A stretch of DNA of 64,000 nucleotides from Microbacterium sp. BK668 (GTDB lineage: Bacteria; Actinomycetota; Actinomycetes; Actinomycetales; Microbacteriaceae). The stretch spans positions 2,914,001 through 2,978,000 of the forward strand of contig NZ_SNWG01000001.1 of assembly GCF_004362195.1 (NCBI RefSeq), read 5' to 3'. Shown in pieces: positions 28,603 through 36,657 of the stretch. The notes below the pieces were generated by a model. It saw only the letters and a program-made list of their open reading frames with translations. It made no database searches and had not been told where the DNA came from. A program made the translations under genes and the position numbers. Each line of letters starts with the position of its first letter. Position 1 is the stretch's first letter.

Positions 28603-29530
28603 CGAAGCCCTGCCCGGTCAGCTCGACGAAGCGGTCTTCGAGGCTCGTCCGTTCGACGACGAACCCCTGCACGCGCACGTCCGCGCCCACGAGTGCGGCC
28701 ACGAGGCGCTCGGGAGCGGGGGCACCCGCACGCAGGACTCCGACGAGGGTCGCGGACCCGGCATCCGTCGCCAGGACTCCCGCCTCGGCGAGCACCCGTT
28801 GCGCGAGGGCGATGTCGGGCGTCTGGACGGTGAGGCGCCCCGAGCCGTCGCCGCGGCGCAGGTCGTCGAGGGTCCCCGAGGCCACGAGCCGGCCGGCGCT
28901 CATGACGCCGACGTGCGTGCACACCTGCTCGACCTCGGCGAGGAGGTGACTGGAGACGAAGACGGTCGTGCCGTCCGCGGCGAGCGACCGGATGAGCGAC
29001 CGCACCTCTCGGGTCCCCTGCGGGTCGAGGCCGTTCGTCGGCTCGTCGAGGACGAGCAGCTCGCGCGGGGCGAGCAGGGCGTTCGCGATGCCCAGCCGCT
29101 GCTTCATCCCGAGCGAGTACGCGCGGAGCCTCTTGCCGCCGGCGGCGGTCAGGCCCACGCGCTCGAGAGCGGCCGCGACGCGCCGGGGCCGGTCGGACGC
29201 GCTCGTGTGGCGCGCCGCCGCGTCGAAGCGCATCAGATTCTGCGTCCCGGTGAGGAACGGCGCGAAGGCCGGCCCCTCGACGAGGGCCCCCACCCGCGGC
29301 AGGACGCGCTGGAGCGAGTGCGGGATGCCGGCACCGAGGACCTCGGCTTCTCCCGCGCTCGCACGGACCAGCCCGAGCAGCATCCGGATCGTCGTCGTCT
29401 TGCCCGATCCGTTCGGACCCAGAAAGCCGAACACGGCTCCGCGCGGCACCTCCAGCGCCAGGTCGTCCACCGCGATCTGCGCGCCGAAGCGCTTCGTGAG
29501 ACCGGACGTCCGGATCGCGAGGTCGGTCAC
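28589..29530 (-). CDS. ABC transporter ATP-binding protein
   Basis: A 313-residue ATPase subunit: Walker A GPNGSGKTT near residue 38, signature YSLGMKQRLG, Walker B LLVLDEPTNGLDP and the switch His in FVSSHLL. The C-terminal extension with a beta-rich domain is usual for exporters of the NatA/drug-resistance type. It starts 5 bases after the LolA-like gene and overlaps the permease gene, forming a three-gene transport operon. Confidence 0.92.
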   Translation of the reverse strand: MTDLAIRTSGLTKRFGAQIAVDDLALEVPRGAVFGFLGPNGSGKTTTIRMLLGLVRASAGEAEVLGAGIPHSLQRVLPRVGALVEGPAFAPFLTGTQNLMRFDAAARHTSASDRPRRVAAALERVGLTAAGGKRLRAYSLGMKQRLGIANALLAPRELLVLDEPTNGLDPQGTREVRSLIRSLAADGTTVFVSSHLLAEVEQVCTHVGVMSAGRLVASGTLDDLRRGDGSGRLTVQTPDIALAQRVLAEAGVLATDAGSATLVGVLRAGAPAPERLVAALVGADVRVQGFVVERTSLEDRFVELTGQGFDVVA

Positions 29531-29535
29531 GCCGC

Positions 29536-30735
29536 TCAGCCGTCGCCGGCTGCGACGTCGACCAGGCGCTGGGCGGGTACGGCGCCCGCGAGGACCCGCC
29601 CGTCATCGGCGAAGAGGACGCTCACGAGTGCCGTCTCGAGCACGCGTCCGCCGTCGACCTGGCGGGTCATCCGCTGGAGCAGATCGTCGGCCGAGGCGTC
29701 GCCGGTCGCCGGCCCCGTTGCGCGGGATCCGTCCGCCGGCAGCTCCACGACGGCGCTCCAGCCCTCGCCGTGCACGACCGGCCGATCCTCCTCGCTCATC
29801 GGCGCGGTGGCGGCGTGGTCCTGGGCCCACTGATCGAGCTGATCGCCCGTCGGGAGGGGCAGATCCTTCTCGACGACCGAGTAGCCCTCGGCCGGCGCGA
29901 AGGCGAGGGTCGACGCATCCGGCGCCTGGAACGAGATGTCCGTGAAACCCACGCGGAAGGCGGGCTGGTCGTCGCCGCGCCCGGTGACGGACGCCGACAG
30001 CGCCATGCCCGTCTCGCCGTCGATCGCGAAGACGAGACGGCCGACCAGGGTGTCATCGGTCCGCGGCTCAAGGATGAGCTCGTACGCGTCGCGACCGGCC
30101 ACTCGCCCGTCGGTGCCCACCGAGACCCGGGTGGAGTCGTCGAGGCGGTCGAGCGCCTGCTCCAGGACCTGCTCGGGAGTCGGAAGCGCGGCGTCTGCGC
30201 CGGTGGCGGCATCCCGCTGCGCCTTCGCCTCTTCCAGCGCGTCTCGCAGCGCCTCCCGGTCGCCGGTGACGGCGAAGCGCGTGGCGGTCCCGGTCTCGGA
30301 GTCGACGAACCAGCCGGCGCCCGCAGCGCCGTCGATATACACGTTGCGCTCGGCCAGCCGGTCGAGAACCTGCAGGCGTGCCCGATCGCCGTCGAGGTAC
30401 ACGTGCGCCGTGTGGGACCCGACGAGCAGGTCGAGCGCGTCGGCCGGGCCTGCGCCGCCGGAACCGTCGCCGGACCGGTCCTCCTCCCCGAGGATCCCGC
30501 CGAGGTCGGGCAGACCGAGTTCGGAGGTCTGCTCTATCGTCCCCGACAGGGCGTCCACGTCGCTCGAGTGCGCCAGGGTCAGCAGCTCCTCCGGGGTCAG
30601 GTCCGGAAGGTCGACCGTGGCGTTCGCGGAGAGCGGGACGGCTACGGCGGCCACCACGGCGATGCCCGCCAGGGCCGCTCCTGCAACGGGGAGGAGCCGG
30701 CGTGCAGACCGGCCGCGCGACGGTGCGGAAGGCAT
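29536..30735 (-). CDS. LolA/RseB-fold secreted or membrane-anchored protein
   Basis: A 399-residue protein with one N-terminal hydrophobic segment (RRLLPVAGAALAGIAVVAAVAVPLSANA) serving as signal peptide or anchor. The rest is soluble and follows the pattern of LolA/RseB-type or DUF2092 proteins of actinobacteria: PDLTPEELLTLAHSSDVDALSGTIEQTSELGLPDL near the start and the GRDAYELILEPR and FAIDGETGMALSASV strands later. It precedes an ABC-2 transporter by 5 bases. By fold analogy it may bind a lipophilic ligand outside the membrane and hand it to or receive it from the transporter; this is inference. Confidence 0.75.
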   Translation of the reverse strand: MPSAPSRGRSARRLLPVAGAALAGIAVVAAVAVPLSANATVDLPDLTPEELLTLAHSSDVDALSGTIEQTSELGLPDLGGILGEEDRSGDGSGGAGPADALDLLVGSHTAHVYLDGDRARLQVLDRLAERNVYIDGAAGAGWFVDSETGTATRFAVTGDREALRDALEEAKAQRDAATGADAALPTPEQVLEQALDRLDDSTRVSVGTDGRVAGRDAYELILEPRTDDTLVGRLVFAIDGETGMALSASVTGRGDDQPAFRVGFTDISFQAPDASTLAFAPAEGYSVVEKDLPLPTGDQLDQWAQDHAATAPMSEEDRPVVHGEGWSAVVELPADGSRATGPATGDASADDLLQRMTRQVDGGRVLETALVSVLFADDGRVLAGAVPAQRLVDVAAGDG

Positions 30736-30798
30736 GCTCTCAGGGTACGTCGAGCGCGGGGCCCGGGCGACGGCGTCGAGCGAACGCTCAGGAACGCG

Positions 30799-30830
30799 AG
30801 AGGGCCGCCACCCGGAGGTGACGGCCCTCT
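30799..30830 (-). terminator. Terminator after rpsA
   Basis: A 14-bp stem (30799-30812 with 30817-30830, 4-base loop) lying 28 bases past the rpsA stop. The single imperfect pair is a G-U on the minus-strand RNA and a C-A mismatch on the plus strand, which indicates that it evolved for the rpsA transcript. No U-tract follows. Confidence 0.75.
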
Positions 30831-30858
30831 GCGATCGCGTCAGGCGATCAGTGCTGGA

Positions 30859-32307
30859 TCAGCGACCCGAGAGCTTCTCGCGGAGAGCCGCGAGAGCCTC
30901 GTCGTCCGCGAGCGTGCCCGCGGGGCCGCTGTCGGACGAGAACGACGACGGGGCGTCGGCGATCGGGTTGGCAGCCTCGGCCTCGGCGGCCTTGGCGACG
31001 GCGGCCTTGTGAGCCTCCCAGCGGCCCTGGGCCGCGGCGTACTCCTGCTCCCACTTCTCGCGCTGCTCGTCGAAGCCCTCGAGCCAGGCACCCGACTCGG
31101 GGTCGAAGCCCTCGGGGTACTTGTACTCGCCGCGCTCGTCGTACTCGGTGACCATGCCGTAGAGGGCCGGGTCGAACTCGGTGCCGAACGGGTCGACGGA
31201 CTCGTTCGCCTGCTTGAGCGAGAGCGAGATGCGGCGACGCTCGAGGTCGATGTCGATGATCTTGACGAAGACCTCTTCGCCGACCGACACGACCTGCTCG
31301 GCGAGCTCGACGTGCTTGCCCGAGAGCTCCGAGATGTGCACGAGGCCCTCGATGCCGTCGGCGACCCGGACGAACGCGCCGAAGGGAACGAGCTTGGTGA
31401 CCTTGCCCGGAGCGATCTGCCCGATCGCGTGGGTGCGGGCGAAGACCTGCCACGGGTCCTCCTGCGTCGCCTTGAGCGACAGCGAGACGCGCTCGCGGTC
31501 GAGGTCGACCTCGAGGATCTCGACGGTGACCTCCTGGCCCACCTCGACGACCTCGGAGGCGTGCTCGATGTGCTTCCAGGAGAGCTCGGAGACGTGCACC
31601 AGGCCGTCGACGCCGCCGAGGTCGACGAACGCACCGAAGTTGACGATCGACGAGACGGTGCCCTTGCGGACCTGGCCCTTGTGCAGGTTGTTGAGGAACG
31701 TGGTACGCGACTCGGACTGCGTCTGCTCGAGCAGGGCGCGGCGCGAGAGCACGACGTTGTTGCGGTTCTTGTCGAGCTCGAGGATCTTCGCCTCGATCTC
31801 CTGGCCGAGGTACGGCGTCAGGTCGCGCACGCGGCGAAGCTCGATGAGCGAGGCCGGGAGGAAGCCGCGGAGGCCGATGTCGACGATGAGGCCGCCCTTG
31901 ACGACCTCGATGACCGAACCGGTCACGACGCCGTCGTTCTCCTTGATCTTCTCCACGTCGCCCCACGCGCGCTCGTACTGCGCACGCTTCTTCGACAGGA
32001 TGAGGCGGCCTTCCTTGTCCTCCTTCTGGAGAACCAGCGCCTCGACCTCGTCGCCGACCTTCACGACCTCGTTGGGGTCGACGTCGTGCTTGATGGAGAG
32101 CTCGCGCGAGGGGATGACGCCCTCGGTCTTGAAGCCGACGTCGAGGAGGACCTCGTCGCGGTCGACCTTCACGACGGTGCCTTCGATGAGGTCTCCGTCG
32201 TTGAAGGACTTGATGGTCTTCTCGACCGCGGCCAGGAAGTCCTCAGCAGATCCGATGTCGTTGATGGCGACCTGCTTGGTGGCCGGGGCGGTCGTTGCGA
32301 TAGTCAT
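30859..32307 (-). CDS. rpsA: 30S ribosomal protein S1
   Basis: RNA-binding ribosomal protein that helps load mRNA. The 482-residue protein has four S1 domains (about 37-107, 122-190, 207-277 and 294-363), for example GTVVKVDRDEVLLDVGFKTEG and GTVSSIVNFGAFVDLGGVDGLVHVSEL, and a charged Trp/Glu-rich C-terminal tail, as expected for high-G+C Gram-positives. The 225-base gap upstream holds an extended -10-like TGATACCCT (TACCCT at 32480-32475), which would give a leader of about 160 bases. Confidence 0.97.
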   Translation of the reverse strand: MTIATTAPATKQVAINDIGSAEDFLAAVEKTIKSFNDGDLIEGTVVKVDRDEVLLDVGFKTEGVIPSRELSIKHDVDPNEVVKVGDEVEALVLQKEDKEGRLILSKKRAQYERAWGDVEKIKENDGVVTGSVIEVVKGGLIVDIGLRGFLPASLIELRRVRDLTPYLGQEIEAKILELDKNRNNVVLSRRALLEQTQSESRTTFLNNLHKGQVRKGTVSSIVNFGAFVDLGGVDGLVHVSELSWKHIEHASEVVEVGQEVTVEILEVDLDRERVSLSLKATQEDPWQVFARTHAIGQIAPGKVTKLVPFGAFVRVADGIEGLVHISELSGKHVELAEQVVSVGEEVFVKIIDIDLERRRISLSLKQANESVDPFGTEFDPALYGMVTEYDERGEYKYPEGFDPESGAWLEGFDEQREKWEQEYAAAQGRWEAHKAAVAKAAEAEAANPIADAPSSFSSDSGPAGTLADDEALAALREKLSGR

Positions 32308-32532
32308 GTAGTGGGTTGTCCTTGTTGGTTATGGTTCTCGGGCCGCGGTTCCGGCAGCCGTACGCACGGAGGCGAGCGGATGCCACGAGCCGAAGCGAAG
32401 CGGATTGTGGTCTTGCGAGGTCACTTGACGCAAGGCGTGCAGGCGTGACGGGATCGCCACACGAGTGACGCTCCAGGGTATCAGAACGCGCAGCCCGCCC
32501 GCGATGTTCCTCGGGCACGTAGGCTCTGCACC
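32308..32532. promoter_or_regulatory. Divergent promoter and leader region of rpsA and the PH-domain gene
   Basis: No gene is seen here. An extended -10-like TGATACCCT on the minus strand (TACCCT 32480-32475) would start rpsA transcription near 32468 and leave a leader of about 160 bases with short inverted CGAAGC/GCTTCG repeats near 32390. Long leaders are common for S1 genes, which are often autoregulated; that role is inference. Confidence 0.4.
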
Positions 32533-33015
32533 GTGACCTCTCCTGTCCCCCCGGTGCGCATCGTGACCCCTCGCGGACGCCTGATCGCCCTTGCCGTCGT
32601 GTGCGTCGTCATCGCCGTGCTGGGCGTGATCGTCTACCTCGTCAACCCGCAGGAGCCGCTCAACATCATCCTGGCCGGCGCCGCCGTGGGCGTCTTCGGC
32701 ATCGGCGGCGGCGTCTCGCTCGTCGGGCAGTTCCGGCGGAGCACGGTGCTGGAGGCGGACGACGAAGGGATCCGCATCGAGCGGAAGGTCTCCGTGCCGT
32801 GGTCGGCCATCGACCGGATCGGCACGACCCAGACAGCGGTCGGGATCCGGTTCCGGGACCCGAAGGCGGTGACGGATGCCGCGCCCGGCGTGTACACGCT
32901 GGACGGCCTCAAGGCGAACCGGGCGGCGACCGGATGGGATCTGACGTTCGCGGAGCGTCTGCTCGGGCGGCCGCCGCGCGAGGTGGCCGCCGCACTGCGC
33001 GCGCGACAGCGCTGA
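32533..33015 (+). CDS. Small membrane protein with bacterial PH-like domain
   Basis: A 160-residue protein starting with GTG. Two hydrophobic helices (about residues 15-37 and 43-66) are followed by a cytoplasmic-looking domain with STVLEADDEGIRIERKVSVPWSAIDRIGTTQTAVGIRF, the usual pattern of bacterial PH/YdbT-like domains. Function is unknown. It is divergent from rpsA. Confidence 0.75.
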   Translation: MTSPVPPVRIVTPRGRLIALAVVCVVIAVLGVIVYLVNPQEPLNIILAGAAVGVFGIGGGVSLVGQFRRSTVLEADDEGIRIERKVSVPWSAIDRIGTTQTAVGIRFRDPKAVTDAAPGVYTLDGLKANRAATGWDLTFAERLLGRPPREVAAALRARQR

Positions 33016-33021
33016 CGCTCC

Positions 33022-33039
33022 GCGCGCGAGATCGCGCGC
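33022..33039. terminator. Short GC palindrome between convergent genes
   Basis: GCGCGCGA/TCGCGCGC gives an 8-bp arm around two bases, so in RNA a 7-bp stem with a 4-base loop. It is framed by a direct repeat of GCGCTGACGCTC (33009-33020 and 33036-33047). Its position between the PH-domain gene and the convergent dehydrogenase gene fits a weak terminator. Confidence 0.4.
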
Positions 33040-33058
33040 TGACGCTCCTCGCGCCGGG

Positions 33059-34108
33059 TCAGGGGCGCAGCAGCACCTTGATCGCGCGTCGCTCGTCCAT
33101 CGCCGCATAGGCTTCCGCGGCCTCCGCGAGCGGCAGCTCGAGGTCGAAGACCCGGCCCGGCTGGATGGCGCCCGAGCGGACGTCGGGGAGCAGCTCCTCG
33201 ATGTAGCCGCGGACGGGCGCGACTCCCCCGTTGACGCCGACGTTCCGGTTGAACATGGGCCGGATCGGAAGCTCGGGGCCTCCGTTGGGAACGCCCACGT
33301 ATCCGACCATCCCGCCAGGGCGGGTGGACCGCAGCGCCTGATCCATCGACTCCTTCGTGCCGACGCACTCCAGCACGCGGTCGGCGCCGATGCCGCCGGT
33401 CAGCTCCTGCACGCGGGCGATGCCCTCGTCGCCGCGCTCCTCGACGATGTGCGTCGCGCCGAACTCGCGCGCGAGCGCCTGGCGCGCCGCGTGCCGCGAC
33501 ATGGCGATGATGGTCGTCGCACCGAGCCTCTTCGCCGCGATGACGGCGCAGAGGCCCACGGCGCCGTCGCCCACCACCGCGACCGCATCGCCGGGGCCGA
33601 CCCCCGCTGAGACCGCGGCGTGGTGACCCGTGCCCATGACGTCGCTCAGCGTCAGGAGGCCGGGGATCTCGTCGGCTCCGACCGGCCCGGGGACGACCGC
33701 GAGCGTCCCGTCGGCGAGCGGGACCCGGACGCGCTCGCCCTGGCCGCCGTCGGCGAATCCGCCCAATCGGTCGTCGCTTCCCCACCAGCCGCCCGCGAGG
33801 CACGACGTGCTGACGCCGTTGCGACAGTTCGCGCACGTGCCGTCGCAGACGTAGAACGGCGCGATGACGAAGTCGCCGGGCCGGACGCTATGCACCTCGG
33901 GGCCGACCTCTTCGACGACACCGACGAACTCGTGGCCGATGCGGTGCGGTTCGCGGGTGGGCGTGACACCCCGATACGGCCAGAGGTCGGAGCCGCAGAC
34001 GCACGCGGCGACCACGCGCACCACGGCGTCGCCGCCCGTCGAGAGGACGGGGTCGGGAACCTCTTCGACGCGGATGTCGCGGGGGGCGTGGATGACGGTG
34101 GCCAGCAT
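33059..34108 (-). CDS. Zinc-dependent alcohol dehydrogenase family protein
   Basis: A 349-residue medium-chain dehydrogenase. Catalytic zinc residues are visible in CVCGSDLW (Cys) and RIGHEFVG (His-Glu); the structural zinc lobe is CDGTCANCRNGVSTSC, with one extra residue in the first gap. The NAD(P) Rossmann motif is VVGDGAVGLCAV near residue 180. Substrate is unknown. It stands 20 bases after the NAD(P)H-binding protein gene and may be co-transcribed with it. Confidence 0.9.
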   Translation of the reverse strand: MLATVIHAPRDIRVEEVPDPVLSTGGDAVVRVVAACVCGSDLWPYRGVTPTREPHRIGHEFVGVVEEVGPEVHSVRPGDFVIAPFYVCDGTCANCRNGVSTSCLAGGWWGSDDRLGGFADGGQGERVRVPLADGTLAVVPGPVGADEIPGLLTLSDVMGTGHHAAVSAGVGPGDAVAVVGDGAVGLCAVIAAKRLGATTIIAMSRHAARQALAREFGATHIVEERGDEGIARVQELTGGIGADRVLECVGTKESMDQALRSTRPGGMVGYVGVPNGGPELPIRPMFNRNVGVNGGVAPVRGYIEELLPDVRSGAIQPGRVFDLELPLAEAAEAYAAMDERRAIKVLLRP

Positions 34109-34128
34109 GCTTCGAGCCTAGAGGCGGT

Positions 34129-34788
34129 TCAGGATGCCGCGGAGCGGACGGCCTCTCCGATCGGAACGTCCCCGTTGCCGAACCGGAGTGTGCGCCCGAT
34201 CGTCGATGCCGGATCGTCGAGGACGGCTGCGATGACCGCCGCGACGTCGGCGCGGGTGACGGAGTCCTCGCCCTTCCCCGGGTCGAGGGCTATCCGACCG
34301 GTCGGCGGGTCGAGCGTCAGCGCGCCCGGCCCGAGGATCGTCCAGTCCAGCCCGCTCGCGCGCAGATGCTCGTCCGCGGCGATTTTGGCGTCGGCATACG
34401 GGAAGAAGGAGCTGTCATCGGGGACACCGTGCTCCGGGGTCGAGCCGGCCCACGACACCATGACGTACCGCCGCACGTCGGCGGCCACGGCCGCATCGAT
34501 GGAGCGGATAGCCGCGTCGCGGTCGACGGCGTACGTCCGTTCGGGATCTCCGCCGCCTGCGCCGGCGGACCAGACGACCGCATCGTTGCCCGCCACGAGG
34601 TTGGTCAGCTGGTCGAGGTCGAACCGCTCGATGTCGGCGAGGAGGAACTGCGCTCCCGTGTCGAGCACGTCCTGCTGATGTTCGGGGTTGCGGATGACGC
34701 CGGTGACGGTGTCGCCGCGCTCCGCGAGGATCCGCTCGAGGAGGAGTGCCACCTTGCCGTGTCCGCCGATGATGAGGATGCGCGCCAT
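34129..34788 (-). CDS. NAD(P)H-binding, NmrA-like SDR protein
   Basis: A 219-residue atypical short-chain dehydrogenase. The N-terminal ARILIIGGHGKVALLLER is a GxxGxxG-type dinucleotide site; FFPYADAKIAADEHLRASGLDWTILGPGAL is the typical YxxxK region of the NAD(P)H-binding family. Members act as redox sensors or epimerase-like enzymes; no specific substrate can be named. It precedes the alcohol dehydrogenase gene on the same strand. Confidence 0.85.
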   Translation of the reverse strand: MARILIIGGHGKVALLLERILAERGDTVTGVIRNPEHQQDVLDTGAQFLLADIERFDLDQLTNLVAGNDAVVWSAGAGGGDPERTYAVDRDAAIRSIDAAVAADVRRYVMVSWAGSTPEHGVPDDSSFFPYADAKIAADEHLRASGLDWTILGPGALTLDPPTGRIALDPGKGEDSVTRADVAAVIAAVLDDPASTIGRTLRFGNGDVPIGEAVRSAAS

Positions 34789-34907
34789 GCGATGTCCCTT
34801 CCGTCCCGGTCAGCCTAGGCACCGCCTCCGACGCACGGGCGGGGGTTGCGCGGGCGCGCCGTGCCGCCTAAGCCGCACGCGACGCCGTCACTTGCCACGA
34901 TGGACGC

Positions 34908-35204
34908 ATGTGGATCGGATGGATCGAGTTCGACGTCCTTTTCGGCGACGTGCACTCCCTCAAGGAGAAGCGCAGCATCGTCCGACCGCTCGTCGCCGAG
35001 CTGCGGCGGCGCACCGAGGGATCCGTGGCGGAAGTCGGTCTGCAGGATCTGCACCGCCGGACCTCGATCGGCGTCGCCGTGGTGTCAGGAGACCCGGCGC
35101 ACGTTCGGCACATCCTCGATCACGCGGAGTCGATCGTGCTCGAGCACCCCGAGTTCACCCTGCTCGCCGCCCACCGGCGGCTGTCGTCGAGCGAGGACGA
35201 CTGA
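34908..35204 (+). CDS. DUF503 (YlxP-like) family protein
   Basis: A 98-residue protein with the DUF503 pattern: WIGWIEFDVLFGDVHSLKEKRSIVRPLV followed by a ferredoxin-like second half (SIGVAVVSGDPAHVRHILDHAE). YlxP proteins are usually encoded near infB and rbfA; this copy stands alone, convergent with a tetR gene. Function is unknown. Confidence 0.8.
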   Translation: MWIGWIEFDVLFGDVHSLKEKRSIVRPLVAELRRRTEGSVAEVGLQDLHRRTSIGVAVVSGDPAHVRHILDHAESIVLEHPEFTLLAAHRRLSSSEDD

Positions 35205-35217
35205 TCCCGTCGCAGCC

Positions 35218-35742
35218 TCAGCGTCCGAGACCCCGCTGGATCGTGCGCAGCCCGAACTCGAACGCCTCGTCGATATCGCCGCCCATGCGGAACGCCCGCG
35301 CAAGCTCCATCTGGACGAAGCCCGTCGCCCAGGCGGTGACGACTCGCGCCGCGTCCAGCGCGTCCTCCTCCCCTACGACCCCGGCCGCGGCGCGCACGAT
35401 CGTCGCGCCGGCGCGGTCGAGGGCCGTCTGGGGTGCCGTGGCGGAGAACATCAGCCGGAACCCCTCGGGCCGCTCCCGCGCGAAGTCCCGGTAGATGCGG
35501 GCGAGGCTCTCCAGCGAGCCGTCGGATGCCTCGAGCCGATCCGTCAGAGCGTCGACCGTCGAGGCGGCCACGGCGGACACGAGCGCGTCGCGATCCCGCA
35601 CGCGCTTGTAGAGCGACGGCGCGCGGACCCCCACGCGATCGGCCACGCGCTGCATCGTGAGGCCCGCCGCGCCCGCCTCTTCGAGCAGGTCGCGGCCGGC
35701 GGCGACGATCTCCGCGTACGAGGTGCGGTCGGGTGTCGGCAT
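35218..35742 (-). CDS. TetR/AcrR family transcriptional regulator
   Basis: A 174-residue repressor-type regulator. The N-terminal helix-turn-helix is clear (LTMQRVADRVGVRAPSLYKRVRDRDALVSAV), with a TetR C-terminal ligand domain (FARERPEGFRLMFSATAP). GAGGAG lies five bases before the ATG. It is divergent from the metallo-hydrolase gene, and the shared 86-base gap holds two copies of a 21-bp inverted repeat over both promoters, so it very likely represses itself and the hydrolase. Confidence 0.9.
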   Translation of the reverse strand: MPTPDRTSYAEIVAAGRDLLEEAGAAGLTMQRVADRVGVRAPSLYKRVRDRDALVSAVAASTVDALTDRLEASDGSLESLARIYRDFARERPEGFRLMFSATAPQTALDRAGATIVRAAAGVVGEEDALDAARVVTAWATGFVQMELARAFRMGGDIDEAFEFGLRTIQRGLGR

Positions 35743-35753
35743 CCGGTCTCCTC

Positions 35754-35796
35754 ATGGCTATTGACAGTAGCCATCATAGCTATATATCGTAGCCAT
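35754..35796. promoter_or_regulatory. Divergent promoters with two tandem TetR operators
   Basis: Two 21-bp sites of the form ATGGCTA-N7-TAGCCAT: a perfect copy at 35754-35774 and one with a single mismatch (ATAGCTA) at 35776-35796, centres 22 bp apart. The plus-strand promoter is TTGACA (35761-35766) with TATATC (35783-35788), spacing 16; the minus-strand promoter is TTGTCA (35801-35796) with TATGAT (35778-35773), spacing 17. Site 1 covers the plus-strand -35, site 2 covers its -10 and the minus-strand spacer, so binding would block both directions. Confidence 0.8.
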
Positions 35797-35828
35797 GACA
35801 ACCCCGACCCGTCCGGAGGCTCCCCGTC

Positions 35829-36539
35829 ATGAAGCTCGCGCCGCACCTGCACCGCATCGGCAACGACATCGTCGCCGCATACCTCATCGTCGCCGACGAC
35901 GGCATCACGGTGATCGACGCCGGGCTGCCCGGCCACGCGAAAGACCTGGAGCGGGAGCTCGCAGACCTCGGCCGCACGCCCGCCGACATCCGCGGCCTCG
36001 TACTGACGCACGGCGACAGCGACCACATCGGCTTCGCGGAGAGCCTGCGCCGCGAGCACGGTGTGCCGGTGTACGTGCACGCCGCCGACGCCCACCGTGC
36101 CCGCACGGGCGAGAAGCCGAAGGTCGCCACGGGACCCATGCGACTCGGGCCGACGATCGGATTCTTCTGGTACGCCCTGCGCAAGCGCGCGGTGCCGACG
36201 AGGTACGTGACCGAGGTGACCGAGGTGCACGACGGCGACGTGCTCGACCTCCCCGGCGCTCCCGCGATCATCGGCATGCCGGGTCACTCGCCGGGCAGCA
36301 TCGCGGTGCACTCGCCCCTGGCGGACGCCGTGTTCGTCGGGGACGCGCTCACGACACGCCACGTGCTGACGGGACGGCCGGGGCCTCAGCCGGCGCCGTT
36401 CACGGACGACCCGGCCGCGGCCTCCGCGTCGCTGGATCGACTGGCCGGCCTCCGGGCGTCGTGGGTGCTCCCCGGACACGGAGCCCCCTGGCGCGGCTCG
36501 CCCGCCGACGTCGCGGCAGCGGTGCGGGCGGCGGCCTGA
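35829..36539 (+). CDS. MBL-fold metallo-hydrolase
   Basis: A 236-residue metallo-beta-lactamase-fold hydrolase. The metal motif is LTHGDSDHIGF, in which the second His of HxHxDH is Asp, a variant known in this family; later metal residues are in GMPGHSPGS, VGDALT and LPGHGAPW. Two-metal hydrolysis of an ester or lactone is likely, but the substrate is unknown. The ATG follows GGAGG by nine bases. Expression is probably controlled by the divergent TetR protein. Its last codons are part of a 49-bp tandem repeat. Confidence 0.88.
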   Translation: MKLAPHLHRIGNDIVAAYLIVADDGITVIDAGLPGHAKDLERELADLGRTPADIRGLVLTHGDSDHIGFAESLRREHGVPVYVHAADAHRARTGEKPKVATGPMRLGPTIGFFWYALRKRAVPTRYVTEVTEVHDGDVLDLPGAPAIIGMPGHSPGSIAVHSPLADAVFVGDALTTRHVLTGRPGPQPAPFTDDPAAASASLDRLAGLRASWVLPGHGAPWRGSPADVAAAVRAAA

Positions 36540-36640
36540 CGGTCCGACGCCGGGTGGCGAGGCGGCGGCCGTGCGGGCGGCGGCCTGACGACCCGACGCC
36601 GGGTGGCGAGGCGGCGGCCGTGCGGGCGGGGCTGCCTGAC
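36522..36640. repeat. 49-bp tandem repeat spanning the end of the metallo-hydrolase gene
   Basis: Unit 1 (36522-36570) and unit 2 (36571-36619) differ only in GGTCC versus GACCC; a third, decayed unit begins at 36620 and fades after about 20 bases. Each unit starts with GTGCGGGCGG and contains a TGA, so the original stop codon lies in unit 1 and the later copies are non-coding. It looks like a duplication of the 3' end of the gene. Confidence 0.85.
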
Positions 36641-36657
36641 TGCCGGTCCCGGAGCGG

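Noticed and set aside
29770-32448. Very long plus-strand open frame opposite rpsA and the LolA-like gene
   Set aside because: It runs opposite well-identified genes; its protein is Arg/Glu/Leu/Val-rich without family motifs. Antisense open frames are expected at this G+C.
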